Assembly: GCA_023132365.1 (NCBI GenBank)
Contig: JAGLYJ010000018.1
Span: 1-17,492 of the forward strand
Origin: Mycoplasmatota bacterium
Lineage (GTDB): Bacteria; Bacillota_I; Bacilli_A; Izemoplasmatales; Hujiaoplasmataceae
Direction: 5' to 3'
DNA: 17,492 nt
The position numbers and the translations under genes were made by a program. The notes under the pieces were generated by a model, which was not told the origin of the DNA, made no database searches, and was given only the letters and a program-made list of their open reading frames with translations. This document shows, one piece after another, positions 7,428 to 14,657 of this stretch; positions within the stretch are counted from its first letter, which is position 1, and the number at the start of each line of letters is the position of its first letter.

Positions 7428-7456
7428 ATTTTACCATATTGAGGAAAGTTTGTCCT
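7428..7456 (-). promoter_or_regulatory. predicted recU promoter
   Basis: On the minus strand AGGACA (7456-7451), a 17-bp spacer and TAAAAT (7433-7428) lie about 15 bases before the recU ATG. Both boxes match 5 or fewer of 6 consensus bases, and the leader would be very short. Confidence 0.5.
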
Positions 7457-7534
7457 TAATATTAAATATTTTTCAAATTTATACCAAATATCTATTAAAT
7501 AAGTAAAAATACACTATTTTATATATAAATGAGG

Positions 7535-7545
7535 TATAATATAAT
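7535..7545 (+). promoter_or_regulatory. -10 region for the RNase J gene
   Basis: Two overlapping TATAAT boxes (7535-7540 and 7540-7545) lie about 30 bp before the start codon. No good -35 box is seen at 16-18 bp spacing from either, so the exact promoter is uncertain. Confidence 0.5.
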
Positions 7546-7575
7546 AGATGAATTTTTGAATATTTAGGAGGAATT

Positions 7576-9270
7576 ATGGCCCAGATCAAATTTTGTGGAT
7601 TAGGTGGCATGGGTGATAATGGTAAAAATCTCTATATTCTTGAAATAAATAAGAAAATAATAGTTTTAGATGCAGGGTTACAACATCCATCTGGAGATTT
7701 ATTAGGTGTGGATGCTATTGTACCTGATATTTCTTATTTAGTATCAAGAAAAGAAGATATAGTTGGAGTATTTTTATCACATGCACACGACAAGCATATT
7801 GGCGCCTTGCCTATGCTTTTATCACGTATTAAAACAAAAATCTATGGTACTGACTTTACAATTGAAGTTGCTAGAGATTTTTTAGGCGATAATAAAATGA
7901 ATCATTATGATTATGAATTTGAAGTCATTAAATTTAATACAATAATCAAATTTGAAGATTTCGCAGTTGAATATTTTCCAACTACTCATTCTGTTCCACT
8001 AAGTGGAGGTATTGTTATATATACAGAAGATGGAGCTTTTGTTTATGCAACTGATTTTACATTTGATCAAAATGTAAACAAATATTACAAATCTGATTTT
8101 CATAAATTAGCTAAAATCTCTGATTATGGTGTTTTAGCACTTTTATGTGAATCAAGCGGTGCTGCTAATGTTGGACATTCTAATATAAACGTAAATATAA
8201 AAAAATTACTTAGAAAAATCTTAAACCAAGCAGAAGGCAGAGTTATTGTTGGGATGTACTCAACAGAATTGCTAAACATTCAGATGATTATAGATGAAGC
8301 GATACGTGCAGGCAAGAAAGTATCAATTATAGGTAGAAAAGCACAAAGATTAGTAAATATTGGCGAAAGAATGGGCTATATTGACATTCCTGAAGATAGT
8401 CTTGTTAATCTAAAATTTATAGATGGTGATAATTCAAATGAGTTTAATGATGTTGTTTTCTTAGTAACTGGTGAAAGACATGAGCCTTTCTTTATGTTAC
8501 AACGTATGGGTAAGGGATATGACCGTTTAATCAAGTTAATTGAATCTGATACTGTTGTATTTATGTGTCCACCTTTGATTGGGACCGAAAAGATAGCAGC
8601 TAAAACTTATAATGTATTATGTAAAATCGGTGTAGAAATAGTTAAAATTGATAAAAAACTTTTATCTAAGTTTCATGCATCTTCTGAAGATATCAAATTG
8701 ATGTATTCAATTATTAAGCCTAAATATATTATTCCTGTTAATGGCGAATACAAATATCAATTAGCTCAAAGAGAACTAGCAAAAGAGTATGGTTACAAAG
8801 ATAATGAAATATTTTCTTTGGATAATGGAGAAGTAATAACTTTTGATAAAGGCATTAAAACTAAATTTCATGACACTGTTGAAAATGGATCGATTATGGT
8901 TGATGGTACCTTTGAGTCAAATATCAATGATAAGGTTATTAAGGAGAGAGAGCTATTATCCCAAGATGGGTTTGTGCTGATAATTGCTAATTTAAATGGT
9001 GAAACAAGAGAAATGCTTAATAAACCTGAAATAGTTAGTAGAGGCTTTATATATATGAAAGACAATGAAGATATCATTAAAGAGATTGAAATTATCTATC
9101 AGTTAGAGACAGAGAAACAGTTTAAAAGAGATTATATAAACTGGAAAGAATATAAAGATAATATTAGATATCAAGTTCAAAGATATTTGTACAATAAAAC
9201 CAAGAGAAAACCAATTGTAATACCTGTAATAATTGATAATAAAAAAGAAGCAATATGTGAAATTATATAA
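7576..9270 (+). CDS. rnj: ribonuclease J family protein, RNase J2-like with altered active site
   Basis: 564 aa with AGGAGGAATT before the ATG. RNase J layout is clear: FCGLGGMGDNGKNLY start, VLDAGLQHP, metallo-beta-lactamase motif 2, TTHSVPLSGG (His138), ATDFTFDQ (Asp160), a beta-CASP domain with GRKAQRLVNIGERMGYI, FHASSEDIKLM (His367), PVNGEY, and a C-terminal domain with VSRGFIYM. RNase J enzymes act on mRNA as 5'-3' exonucleases and endonucleases. Two metal-site positions differ: motif 2 is HAHDKH instead of HxHxDH (Lys73 for Asp), and Asn389 replaces the His of the usual PxHGEY. This resembles the degenerate J2 paralogue that partners active J1 in Bacillus. Reduced catalysis and a structural role are inferred. 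No J1 gene is in the window. Confidence 0.9.
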   Translation: MAQIKFCGLGGMGDNGKNLYILEINKKIIVLDAGLQHPSGDLLGVDAIVPDISYLVSRKEDIVGVFLSHAHDKHIGALPMLLSRIKTKIYGTDFTIEVARDFLGDNKMNHYDYEFEVIKFNTIIKFEDFAVEYFPTTHSVPLSGGIVIYTEDGAFVYATDFTFDQNVNKYYKSDFHKLAKISDYGVLALLCESSGAANVGHSNINVNIKKLLRKILNQAEGRVIVGMYSTELLNIQMIIDEAIRAGKKVSIIGRKAQRLVNIGERMGYIDIPEDSLVNLKFIDGDNSNEFNDVVFLVTGERHEPFFMLQRMGKGYDRLIKLIESDTVVFMCPPLIGTEKIAAKTYNVLCKIGVEIVKIDKKLLSKFHASSEDIKLMYSIIKPKYIIPVNGEYKYQLAQRELAKEYGYKDNEIFSLDNGEVITFDKGIKTKFHDTVENGSIMVDGTFESNINDKVIKERELLSQDGFVLIIANLNGETREMLNKPEIVSRGFIYMKDNEDIIKEIEIIYQLETEKQFKRDYINWKEYKDNIRYQVQRYLYNKTKRKPIVIPVIIDNKKEAICEII

Positions 9271-9302
9271 AAAAGTCAAACCGCTAGGTTTGGCTTTTTT
9301 TT
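9271..9302. terminator. bidirectional intrinsic terminator
   Basis: AGTCAAACC (9274-9282) pairs with GGTTTGGCT (9287-9295), one G-T wobble, loop GCTA, followed by seven T. The A-run at 9269-9274 gives a T-run on the minus strand, so it can also end the rarA/zinc-ribbon transcript. Confidence 0.92.
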
Positions 9303-9309
9303 AATATGT

Positions 9310-9612
9310 TCAACTAAATATTCCAACTATAATGGATAAAATTAAATAAACAATAAACAAAACAAAAATTAGAATGTAAAACAGAACGCCAACGATAGCT
9401 GATCTAATTGCAATCTTTGCTAATTTTGTGTTGGAATTTCTATGTAACAAATATAATATTAAGCCAAGGAAAGGGAGTATAAAACTAAAAAGTCTATGAA
9501 AGAACGTATTCCTTCTAATTTCTTGTTTCTCAGAGCTTGAAGTCTTACCACAGGATGGGCAATAGTAATCATTGTCATCCATTTTGGCATCACAATATTC
9601 ACATTTTTTCAT
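9310..9612 (-). CDS. zinc-ribbon membrane protein
   Basis: 100 aa. An N-terminal zinc ribbon with Cys4-x2-Cys7 and Cys18-x2-Cys21 (CEYC, CPSC) is followed by a basic linker and two hydrophobic helices at about 41-58 and 70-97. The start lies 4 bases after the rarA stop, with AAAGGA inside the rarA end, so the two are almost certainly co-transcribed. Small proteins of this design are common and mostly uncharacterised in low-GC Gram-positives. The ribbon would face the cytoplasm. The stop is TGA, one of three in the window. No specific function can be given, and the rarA link may be positional only. Confidence 0.8.
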   Translation of the reverse strand: MKKCEYCDAKMDDNDYYCPSCGKTSSSEKQEIRRNTFFHRLFSFILPFLGLILYLLHRNSNTKLAKIAIRSAIVGVLFYILIFVLFIVYLILSIIVGIFS

Positions 9613-9616
9613 TGTA

Positions 9617-10849
9617 TCAATCCTTTCTATTTAAAAATTTTTCAATTTTTTCATACTCATCCGCAAAGATATTCTCTAATTTAGTATGTCTTTGAGGTTT
9701 ATAGTACTTAGTTCCTTTAAGTTTGTCAGGTAAGTATTGTTGTTTTGCTATATGTTTTTCATAATCGTGAGCGTACTTATAAGCTTTCTTATTATCGTAA
9801 GTAGGATTATTAATTAAATGACTTGGTACTTGGTAGGTTAATCCACTATTAACATCAGCTAATGCCTTATCGATAGCTATATGAGCTGAATTTGATTTAG
9901 GTGATATACACATCTCGATGGTTATTGCACCTAAAGCATTTCTAGCTTCTGGTAACCCAACCTTCAAAGCTGTATTACAAGCAGCGTCTACTTTAACACC
10001 CATCATTGAGTTAGCTAAGCCAATATCTTCATATACAATAGCTCTAATTCGCCTAACAAGAGATGCTAAGTCACCTGCAGCTAGTAATCTTGATAAGTAA
10101 TGGAGTGCTGCATTTACATTGCTACCTCTAACAGATTTATGAAATGCACTTAATATATCGTAATAATTATCTCCTGTCTTAAATGTGCTTTTACTCGCTT
10201 CAGGAAGACTCTTTTCCATTGATTCAATATTGATTACTTCATTTTCATTAGCGGTAATAGCTAATAGTTCAAGCATGTTAACGGCTGTTCTTACCTCTCC
10301 ATTACATGCAATGCTTATCTTATTATAGACCTCATCTAAGACTGTGAGCCCTTTCTTGAATAAACCGATATCTATTTTTTTCAAAAATGATTCAATCTGT
10401 AAACCACCTGGTCTAATAACCTTGAATATTGATACTCGACTTCTAACTGCTGGGTTAACTGAAATATAAGGATTTTCAGTAGTGAGACCAATCATTATGA
10501 TGTTGCCTTTTTCAACATAAGGCAGTAAATAATCTTGGATATCTCGGTTCATTCTATGTATCTCATCAATTATTAATAATACATTGTTATACATCTTAAC
10601 AGTTGAAATTATTTGTTTCAATACAGCTTTAGAATCAGTAGATGCATTAAATTTAAAATGATTTAAAGGAAAATGATCTGCGATTATATTAGCTAGAGTT
10701 GTTTTACCAACACCAGTAGGTCCATATAGAATTAATGATATCATTTGATTTGAATCAACAAGTTTTTTAAGGATATCAATAAGGCGTTCATTACCTATTA
10801 CTTCATTAAAGTTCTTTGGCCTTACTAAATCAGCTAAAGGTTGGTACAT
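9617..10849 (-). CDS. rarA: replication-associated recombination protein RarA (MgsA), AAA+ ATPase
   Basis: 410 aa. The Walker A motif GPTGVGKT is at 43-50 and Walker B LLIIDEIHR with Asp95-Glu96; the sensor/arginine-finger region is NPAVRSRVSIF at 132-142. After the lid come family-specific segments: GDNYYDILSAFHKSVRGSN, LAAGDLASLVRRIRAIVYEDIGLA, and the tetramerisation domain ending YLPDKLKGTKYYKP. AGGAAGTGAT precedes the ATG. RarA acts at stalled replication forks as a clamp-loader-related tetrameric ATPase. The sequence is full length with no missing motif. It ends in TGA, and the zinc-ribbon gene follows closely. It diverges from nadA, sharing an 80-base promoter region. Confidence 0.97.
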   Translation of the reverse strand: MYQPLADLVRPKNFNEVIGNERLIDILKKLVDSNQMISLILYGPTGVGKTTLANIIADHFPLNHFKFNASTDSKAVLKQIISTVKMYNNVLLIIDEIHRMNRDIQDYLLPYVEKGNIIMIGLTTENPYISVNPAVRSRVSIFKVIRPGGLQIESFLKKIDIGLFKKGLTVLDEVYNKISIACNGEVRTAVNMLELLAITANENEVINIESMEKSLPEASKSTFKTGDNYYDILSAFHKSVRGSNVNAALHYLSRLLAAGDLASLVRRIRAIVYEDIGLANSMMGVKVDAACNTALKVGLPEARNALGAITIEMCISPKSNSAHIAIDKALADVNSGLTYQVPSHLINNPTYDNKKAYKYAHDYEKHIAKQQYLPDKLKGTKYYKPQRHTKLENIFADEYEKIEKFLNRKD

Positions 10850-10873
10850 AATATCACTTCCTTTACATAAATA

Positions 10874-10900
10874 ATTATATCATACTCTTTGCAAAATCAA
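10874..10900 (-). promoter_or_regulatory. predicted rarA promoter with extended -10
   Basis: On the minus strand TGATATAAT (10882-10874) is an extended -10 box. TTGATT (10900-10895) could serve as -35 at a short 15-bp spacing. The nadA -35 box falls between these two elements, so the divergent promoters overlap physically. Confidence 0.6.
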
Positions 10901-10916
10901 GAAAAAAGCATATAAT
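10888..10916 (+). promoter_or_regulatory. predicted nadA promoter
   Basis: TTTGCA (10888-10893), a 17-bp spacer and perfect TATAAT (10911-10916), with a start predicted near 10923. AAGGTG (10933-10938) is the ribosome site for the ATG at 10948. Confidence 0.65.
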
Positions 10917-10947
10917 ATATATAGAGAAATAAAAGGTGCGTGATTAT

Positions 10948-11844
10948 ATGCTTATAGATGAAATAAAAAGACTAAAGAAAGAAAAAAACGCCGTTATATT
11001 GGCGCATTTCTATCAGAATGCAGAAATTCAAGATGTTGCTGACTTTGTTGGTGATTCATTAGCACTTAGTAGACAAGCAGCAAGTACAGACGCTGATATA
11101 ATAGTTTTTTGTGGAGTTTACTTTATGGCTGAAACAGCTAAGATTTTATCTCCTGAAAAGAAAGTATTGCTTCCAAAGAAAAATTCGCTTTGTAGAATGG
11201 CAGCTATGATTTCTTATGATGATTTAAAAGAGTATAAAGAAGATAACCCAGATAGAATGATTGTAACTTATGTAAACACTAGAGCTGACATTAAGTCATT
11301 GTCTGATGTAATTGTTACAAGTTCTAATGCTGAGAAAATAGTTAAGAATTTTCCTGATAAAAAAATCATGTATGTTCCCGATAAAAACTTAGGCTTATAT
11401 CTAAAGAGTAAATTGGGATTTGATATTGATGTTTGGCCAGGTTTCTGCTATATTCATGAGTTGCTAACAATTAATGATGTTAAGAAATTAAGGAATAAAT
11501 ATCCTGGAGCACTTGTGTTAATTCACCCTGAAGCACCGTTGCAAGTATTGAATGAAGCTGATTTTGTAGGTTCAACTAAGCAAATACTAGATTTCGCTAC
11601 CAAGAGTGATGCCCAGGAATTCATTATCGGTACAGATGAAGGTATAATTCACGCTTTAAAGAAGCATAATCCTGATAAAAAGTTTCATTTATTATCTTCT
11701 GGATTATCTTGTATTAATATGAAGAGAATATATGTGCAAGACGTATATGATGCCTTAGCCAAAGAACAACATGAAATTACTGTCCCTAAAGATATTGCTT
11801 TAAAAGCAAGGGTTGCTCTTGATAGAATGATGAGGTTAAGTTAA
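10948..11844 (+). CDS. nadA: quinolinate synthase NadA
   Basis: 298 aa from ATG 10948, the same length as the compact Thermotoga enzyme. A GTG at 10936 overlaps the ribosome site and is rejected. Motifs include ILAHFYQNAEIQDVADFVGDSLALS, CGVYFMAETAKIL, HPEAPLQVL and VGSTKQIL. Cys82, Cys167 and Cys255 match by position the three ligands of the oxygen-sensitive [4Fe-4S] cluster. NadA condenses iminoaspartate from NadB with dihydroxyacetone phosphate to give quinolinate, the NAD precursor. Its TAA stop shares one base with the nadB start (TAATG), so translation is coupled. De novo NAD synthesis is uncommon in genome-reduced Mollicutes, pointing to a less reduced lineage or another Firmicute. Confidence 0.97.
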   Translation: MLIDEIKRLKKEKNAVILAHFYQNAEIQDVADFVGDSLALSRQAASTDADIIVFCGVYFMAETAKILSPEKKVLLPKKNSLCRMAAMISYDDLKEYKEDNPDRMIVTYVNTRADIKSLSDVIVTSSNAEKIVKNFPDKKIMYVPDKNLGLYLKSKLGFDIDVWPGFCYIHELLTINDVKKLRNKYPGALVLIHPEAPLQVLNEADFVGSTKQILDFATKSDAQEFIIGTDEGIIHALKKHNPDKKFHLLSSGLSCINMKRIYVQDVYDALAKEQHEITVPKDIALKARVALDRMMRLS

Positions 11845-13349
11845 TGGACAAACACTGTGATGTGTTAATTTTAGGAACTGGACTCGCTGGTTTATTTGCT
11901 GCAATTAACATTGATCCAAGTCACCAAGTATATTTAATAACCAAAACTCGAATAAATAATTCAAACAGCCTCCTTGCACAAGGTGGTATTGCTTGTGAAT
12001 ATAATGAGAATAAAGAATTACATGAAGCTCATATAAAAGATACAATGAGAGCTGGGGCTTATCTTAATGACGAAAAAGCAGTAAGATATTTAGTTGATAA
12101 AGGATTTGCTGCAGTTAAGAAACTTGTATCGTTGAATGTAAATTTTGATTTTGATAGGGAGAATAACTTTCTTTTTACTAGAGAGGGTGGACATTCAACA
12201 AGAAGGGTATTACACAGTGGCGGAGACGCAACAGGGTTTAATGTTATTCGTGATTTAAAAAAAGCTTTGTCAACCAGAAAAAACATTAAAATAATAACCA
12301 ATACAATGGCCCTTGATTTAATAAAAAAAGATAATAAAATAATTGGTTGTATTGTCTTAGAACAAGAAGCTAAATACTATTCTATATATGCTAAAAAAAC
12401 AATTATAGCAACTGGTGGTATTGGTTCAGTTTATGGTTCAACTACTAATGATTTAAATGCTACAGGCGATGGGATTGGTATGGCGTATAGAGCAGGTTGT
12501 GAATTTCAAAATATGGAGTTTGTTCAATTTCATCCAACAGCATTATATTCTGAACATATAGTGTCAAGACAAAGATTTCTTATTTCTGAAGCAGTTAGAG
12601 GCGAAGGAGCATACCTAAGGAATGTCGAACACGAGAGGTTCATGGAGAAGTATGATTTAGAGAGAATGGAGTTAGCTCCAAGAGATATAGTAAGCCAAGC
12701 AATCTATCGAGAAATGTATGATACTTGGACTGATCATGTGTATTTAGATACAACACATTTAGACCCTAAATTCTTAGAAAAAAGATTTCCTACGATATCT
12801 AACTTTTGTCGTAAACAAGGATACATTTTAGGGCTTGATTTGATACCTGTTGCACCTGCTGAACATTTTCTATGTGGAGGTATAAAAACTGACCTTTCAG
12901 GAAAGACAAATATGGACAATTTATATGCCATTGGAGAAGTAGCTTATACAGGGGTTCATGGAGCTAATAGGTTAGCATCAAATTCACTTCTTGAATGCTT
13001 AGTTTTTAGTTACTCTGCTGCAATGGATGTCAATAATACAGTTGATACTGTTATGGAAAAGAATGAAGTAAGTATTAACGAACTTCCAAATTATAATTAT
13101 AACTACAAACCAATTAGAAAAAAGATTGGTGATTACATGGATGAACATGTATCAATAGTTAGAAATGAACAAGGATTAAAACTAACAAAAAGAACATTAG
13201 AAGGAATCCATGATAGTTTGGATAAATATCCTAATTTAACCAAGTATTATTATGAGACATTAAATATGGTTCAAACTGCCCTTTTGATATCAAGTAGTGC
13301 ACTTGAAAGAAAGGAAAGTATTGGATGTCATTTAATAATAAAACAATAA
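11844..13349 (+). CDS. nadB: L-aspartate oxidase NadB
   Basis: 501 aa, somewhat shorter than the E. coli and Bacillus enzymes (about 530-540). The N-terminal FAD-binding motif is CDVLILGTGLAGLFAA; family motifs follow: SLLAQGGIA, REGGHSTRRVLH, ATGGIGSVYGSTTN, FVQFHPTAL, ISEAVRGEGAYL, PRDIVSQAI, and a C-terminal FAD-contact block with GEVAYTGVHGANRLASNSLLE. It oxidises aspartate to iminoaspartate for NadA using FAD. GAGG lies inside the end of nadA. Its 3' end overlaps the following PHP gene by 25 bases. The capping domain contains a complete PxAPAEHFLCGG segment. The C-terminal helical domain is somewhat short, which may explain the length difference. Confidence 0.97.
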   Translation: MDKHCDVLILGTGLAGLFAAINIDPSHQVYLITKTRINNSNSLLAQGGIACEYNENKELHEAHIKDTMRAGAYLNDEKAVRYLVDKGFAAVKKLVSLNVNFDFDRENNFLFTREGGHSTRRVLHSGGDATGFNVIRDLKKALSTRKNIKIITNTMALDLIKKDNKIIGCIVLEQEAKYYSIYAKKTIIATGGIGSVYGSTTNDLNATGDGIGMAYRAGCEFQNMEFVQFHPTALYSEHIVSRQRFLISEAVRGEGAYLRNVEHERFMEKYDLERMELAPRDIVSQAIYREMYDTWTDHVYLDTTHLDPKFLEKRFPTISNFCRKQGYILGLDLIPVAPAEHFLCGGIKTDLSGKTNMDNLYAIGEVAYTGVHGANRLASNSLLECLVFSYSAAMDVNNTVDTVMEKNEVSINELPNYNYNYKPIRKKIGDYMDEHVSIVRNEQGLKLTKRTLEGIHDSLDKYPNLTKYYYETLNMVQTALLISSSALERKESIGCHLIIKQ

Positions 13350-14125
13350 AAACGAATTATCATACTCACATGTATCTTTGCAAGCATGCTGAAGGTACAA
13401 TTAATGATTATGTAGAAGAAGCTATAAAAAACAATTTTACTGCATTAGGTATGAGTGATCATGCACCATGGTGGGGTGACTTAAAAGATAGATCAGTTAG
13501 AATGGGTGAAAGTGATTATCCCATATATCTAAAAGAGTTAGAAGATTCAATTAGAAAATATTCAGACAAGATAAAAATATATAAAGGATTAGAAATTGAA
13601 TATTTCAAAGATAAGGAAGCTCATTACAAAAAGCTTCTAGAAGAAATGGACTACTTAGTATTAGGTCAACATTACATAGAAATCGACAATGAACTAATTT
13701 CAGTCTTTAGGATTCATTCAGTAAAAGAATTGACTGTTTACAAAAACATAGTAGTAGAAGCAATCAATTCAGGATACTTCAAATTTATTGCTCATCCGGA
13801 TATTTTTCTATTTAGTCGTAAAGAACTTAATTCTGAAATTTTGGAATTAGCAGAAGAAATTATTATAGCTGCTAAAAAGAAAAACTTGCCACTGGAATTA
13901 AATGCCAATGGAATTCGTAAAGGTAAAATTTTAGTTAATGGAGAAGAAAGATATAGATATCCAAGATTAGAATTTTGGAAGTTAGTTAAAAAACACAATG
14001 CATCATGTATCATTTCTAGTGATGCACACAAACCAGAATACTTGTATGATGAAGCAGTTAAAGAGGCTATAAAATTTTCAAGGTCTCTGTCTCTAAAAGT
14101 AGAAGAAGAACTATCATTCAAATAA
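13325..14125 (+). CDS. PHP-domain phosphoesterase, histidinol-phosphatase (HisK/HisJ) family
   Basis: 266 aa, start ATG 13325 inside nadB, with AAAGGAAAG upstream. PHP metal motifs are in order: NYHTH, CKH, SDHAPWW, GLEIEY, GQHYI, AHPDI and SSDAH. This is the fold of monofunctional histidinol-phosphate phosphatases, a trinuclear-metal phosphoesterase acting in the cytoplasm. No histidine biosynthesis gene is in the window, and the gene is co-transcribed with nadAB in the third position, where nadC is often found. It may therefore hydrolyse another phosphate ester; that is inference. Length is normal and all visible metal ligands are present. The nearest terminator is 100 bases after the stop, at 14226-14250. 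Confidence 0.88.
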   Translation: MSFNNKTIKTNYHTHMYLCKHAEGTINDYVEEAIKNNFTALGMSDHAPWWGDLKDRSVRMGESDYPIYLKELEDSIRKYSDKIKIYKGLEIEYFKDKEAHYKKLLEEMDYLVLGQHYIEIDNELISVFRIHSVKELTVYKNIVVEAINSGYFKFIAHPDIFLFSRKELNSEILELAEEIIIAAKKKNLPLELNANGIRKGKILVNGEERYRYPRLEFWKLVKKHNASCIISSDAHKPEYLYDEAVKEAIKFSRSLSLKVEEELSFK

Positions 14126-14150
14126 AAATAATCTCTCACAGAGTTATAAT

Positions 14151-14210
14151 ATGAATTCTTTTAGGTGGTGTTTTTATCTATTAGTGGGTATATTTATACT
14201 ACTTATATAA
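14151..14210 (+). CDS. tiny hydrophobic peptide ORF (speculative)
   Basis: ATG to TAA encodes 19 residues: a short polar start (MNSFRW), then an almost wholly hydrophobic stretch (CFYLLVGIFILLI), like a single membrane helix. It ends directly before a terminator, so it would be the last ORF of the nadA-nadB-PHP transcript or of a short transcript. Evidence against: no good ribosome site precedes the ATG, and AT-rich DNA gives hydrophobic short ORFs by chance. I see no resemblance to a named family beyond the general size of some type I toxins. Confidence 0.2.
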   Translation: MNSFRWCFYLLVGIFILLI

Positions 14211-14250
14211 AAAAAATTAAAAATTCGGCTGATTTTTCAGCTGATTTTTT
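14211..14250. terminator. intrinsic terminator of the nadA-nadB-PHP operon
   Basis: CGGCTGA (14226-14232) pairs with TCAGCTG (14237-14243) around TTTT, with one G-T wobble, followed by ATTTTTT. The A-rich flank before the stem would give a T-run on the minus strand too, although no minus-strand gene is near. Confidence 0.88.
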
Positions 14251-14398
14251 AATGGAAGCGGATTAGTGCAAAGGAGCATATTTAATATACTCAAGCCCCG
14301 AATATGAACACGTTTAACCAATGGAAGTAGTAACTAGAAGCCTTGATAAATATGTATTCTATTTCATTTGACTTCTTTTTGTGGATAGATTGATAACT

Positions 14399-14427
14399 TT
14401 AACGATATCTAAATTGGTTCGTATAAT
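14399..14427 (+). promoter_or_regulatory. orphan promoter in front of the candidate small RNA
   Basis: TTAACG (14399-14404), a 17-bp spacer and perfect TATAAT (14422-14427). No ORF follows before the strong terminator at 14496-14540, which makes a short noncoding transcript the simplest reading. Confidence 0.5.
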
Positions 14428-14433
14428 GTATAT

Positions 14434-14540
14434 TATGTTAACTAACTACAAATATCTACATCTCGCCATTTAGTAACAACTTGTTGATGCTGGGGAAAAC
14501 AAGCCTTATGCTTTTTCTGCGAAAATTGGGGCTTGTTTTT
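14434..14540 (+). ncRNA. candidate small RNA or leader RNA, about 105 nt
   Basis: It is defined by an orphan promoter ending at 14427 and a perfect-stem terminator ending at 14540, with no reading frame between them. The 5' half (about 14436-14465) is A/C/T-rich and looks unpaired. A small imperfect hairpin forms around CAACTTGTTG (14478-14487). The 3' end is the terminator hairpin. It matches none of the RNA families I can recognise by eye (6S, SRP, tmRNA, RNase P, T-box, common riboswitches). It could instead be an attenuated leader for ansA, 118 bp downstream, which also has its own extended -10 promoter. Confidence 0.4.
14496..14540 (+). terminator. orphan intrinsic terminator
   Basis: AAAACAAGCC (14496-14505) pairs perfectly with GGCTTGTTTT (14530-14539), running into a U-tract. 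The 24-base loop holds a small inner hairpin, TTTTC with GAAAA. It lies 246-290 bp past the previous terminator, with no gene in between. Confidence 0.75.
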
Positions 14541-14622
14541 GATGTACTAAAAATACCCCTTGAAAATTGTGAGACTTAGTACCTTGTTTTTGGATTTTAA
14601 CTAATACGTTTTAAGCATAATA

Positions 14623-14631
14623 TGATATAAT
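14623..14631 (+). promoter_or_regulatory. ansA promoter, extended -10
   Basis: TGATATAAT is an extended -10 box, the same 9-mer found in the rarA promoter. No good -35 box is present at 17 bp, as is usual for extended -10 promoters. A start near 14638 would leave only the ribosome site AAGAGGTGAT before the coding region. Confidence 0.65.
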
Positions 14632-14657
14632 ACCTATTAGATAAGAGGTGATGTTAC

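Larger units (their letters stand above)
14126..14657. other. gene-poor intergenic region
   Basis: 532 bp without a convincing protein gene. It holds, in order, a tiny hydrophobic ORF (14151-14210), a terminator (14226-14250), about 140 bp in which I see no clear feature, an orphan promoter and terminator that define a candidate small RNA (14399-14540), and the ansA promoter. ATGGAAG recurs at 14252 and 14321. In the 14251-14400 part every frame is closed by stops, so a decayed gene is possible but not shown. Confidence 0.7.

Noticed and set aside
9918..10100. Plus-strand 60-codon frame opposite rarA
   Set aside because: It mirrors a conserved stretch of rarA and lacks its own signals.
14251..14400. 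Remnant of a transposase or intron
   Set aside because: Short frames and the repeated ATGGAAG hinted at decay, but there are no terminal inverted repeats, target duplications or recognisable residues.
14126..14657. T-box or other known riboswitch leader for ansA
   Set aside because: No T-box consensus (GGTGGNACCGCG type) or specifier structure is present, and no core of a common riboswitch class was found by eye.
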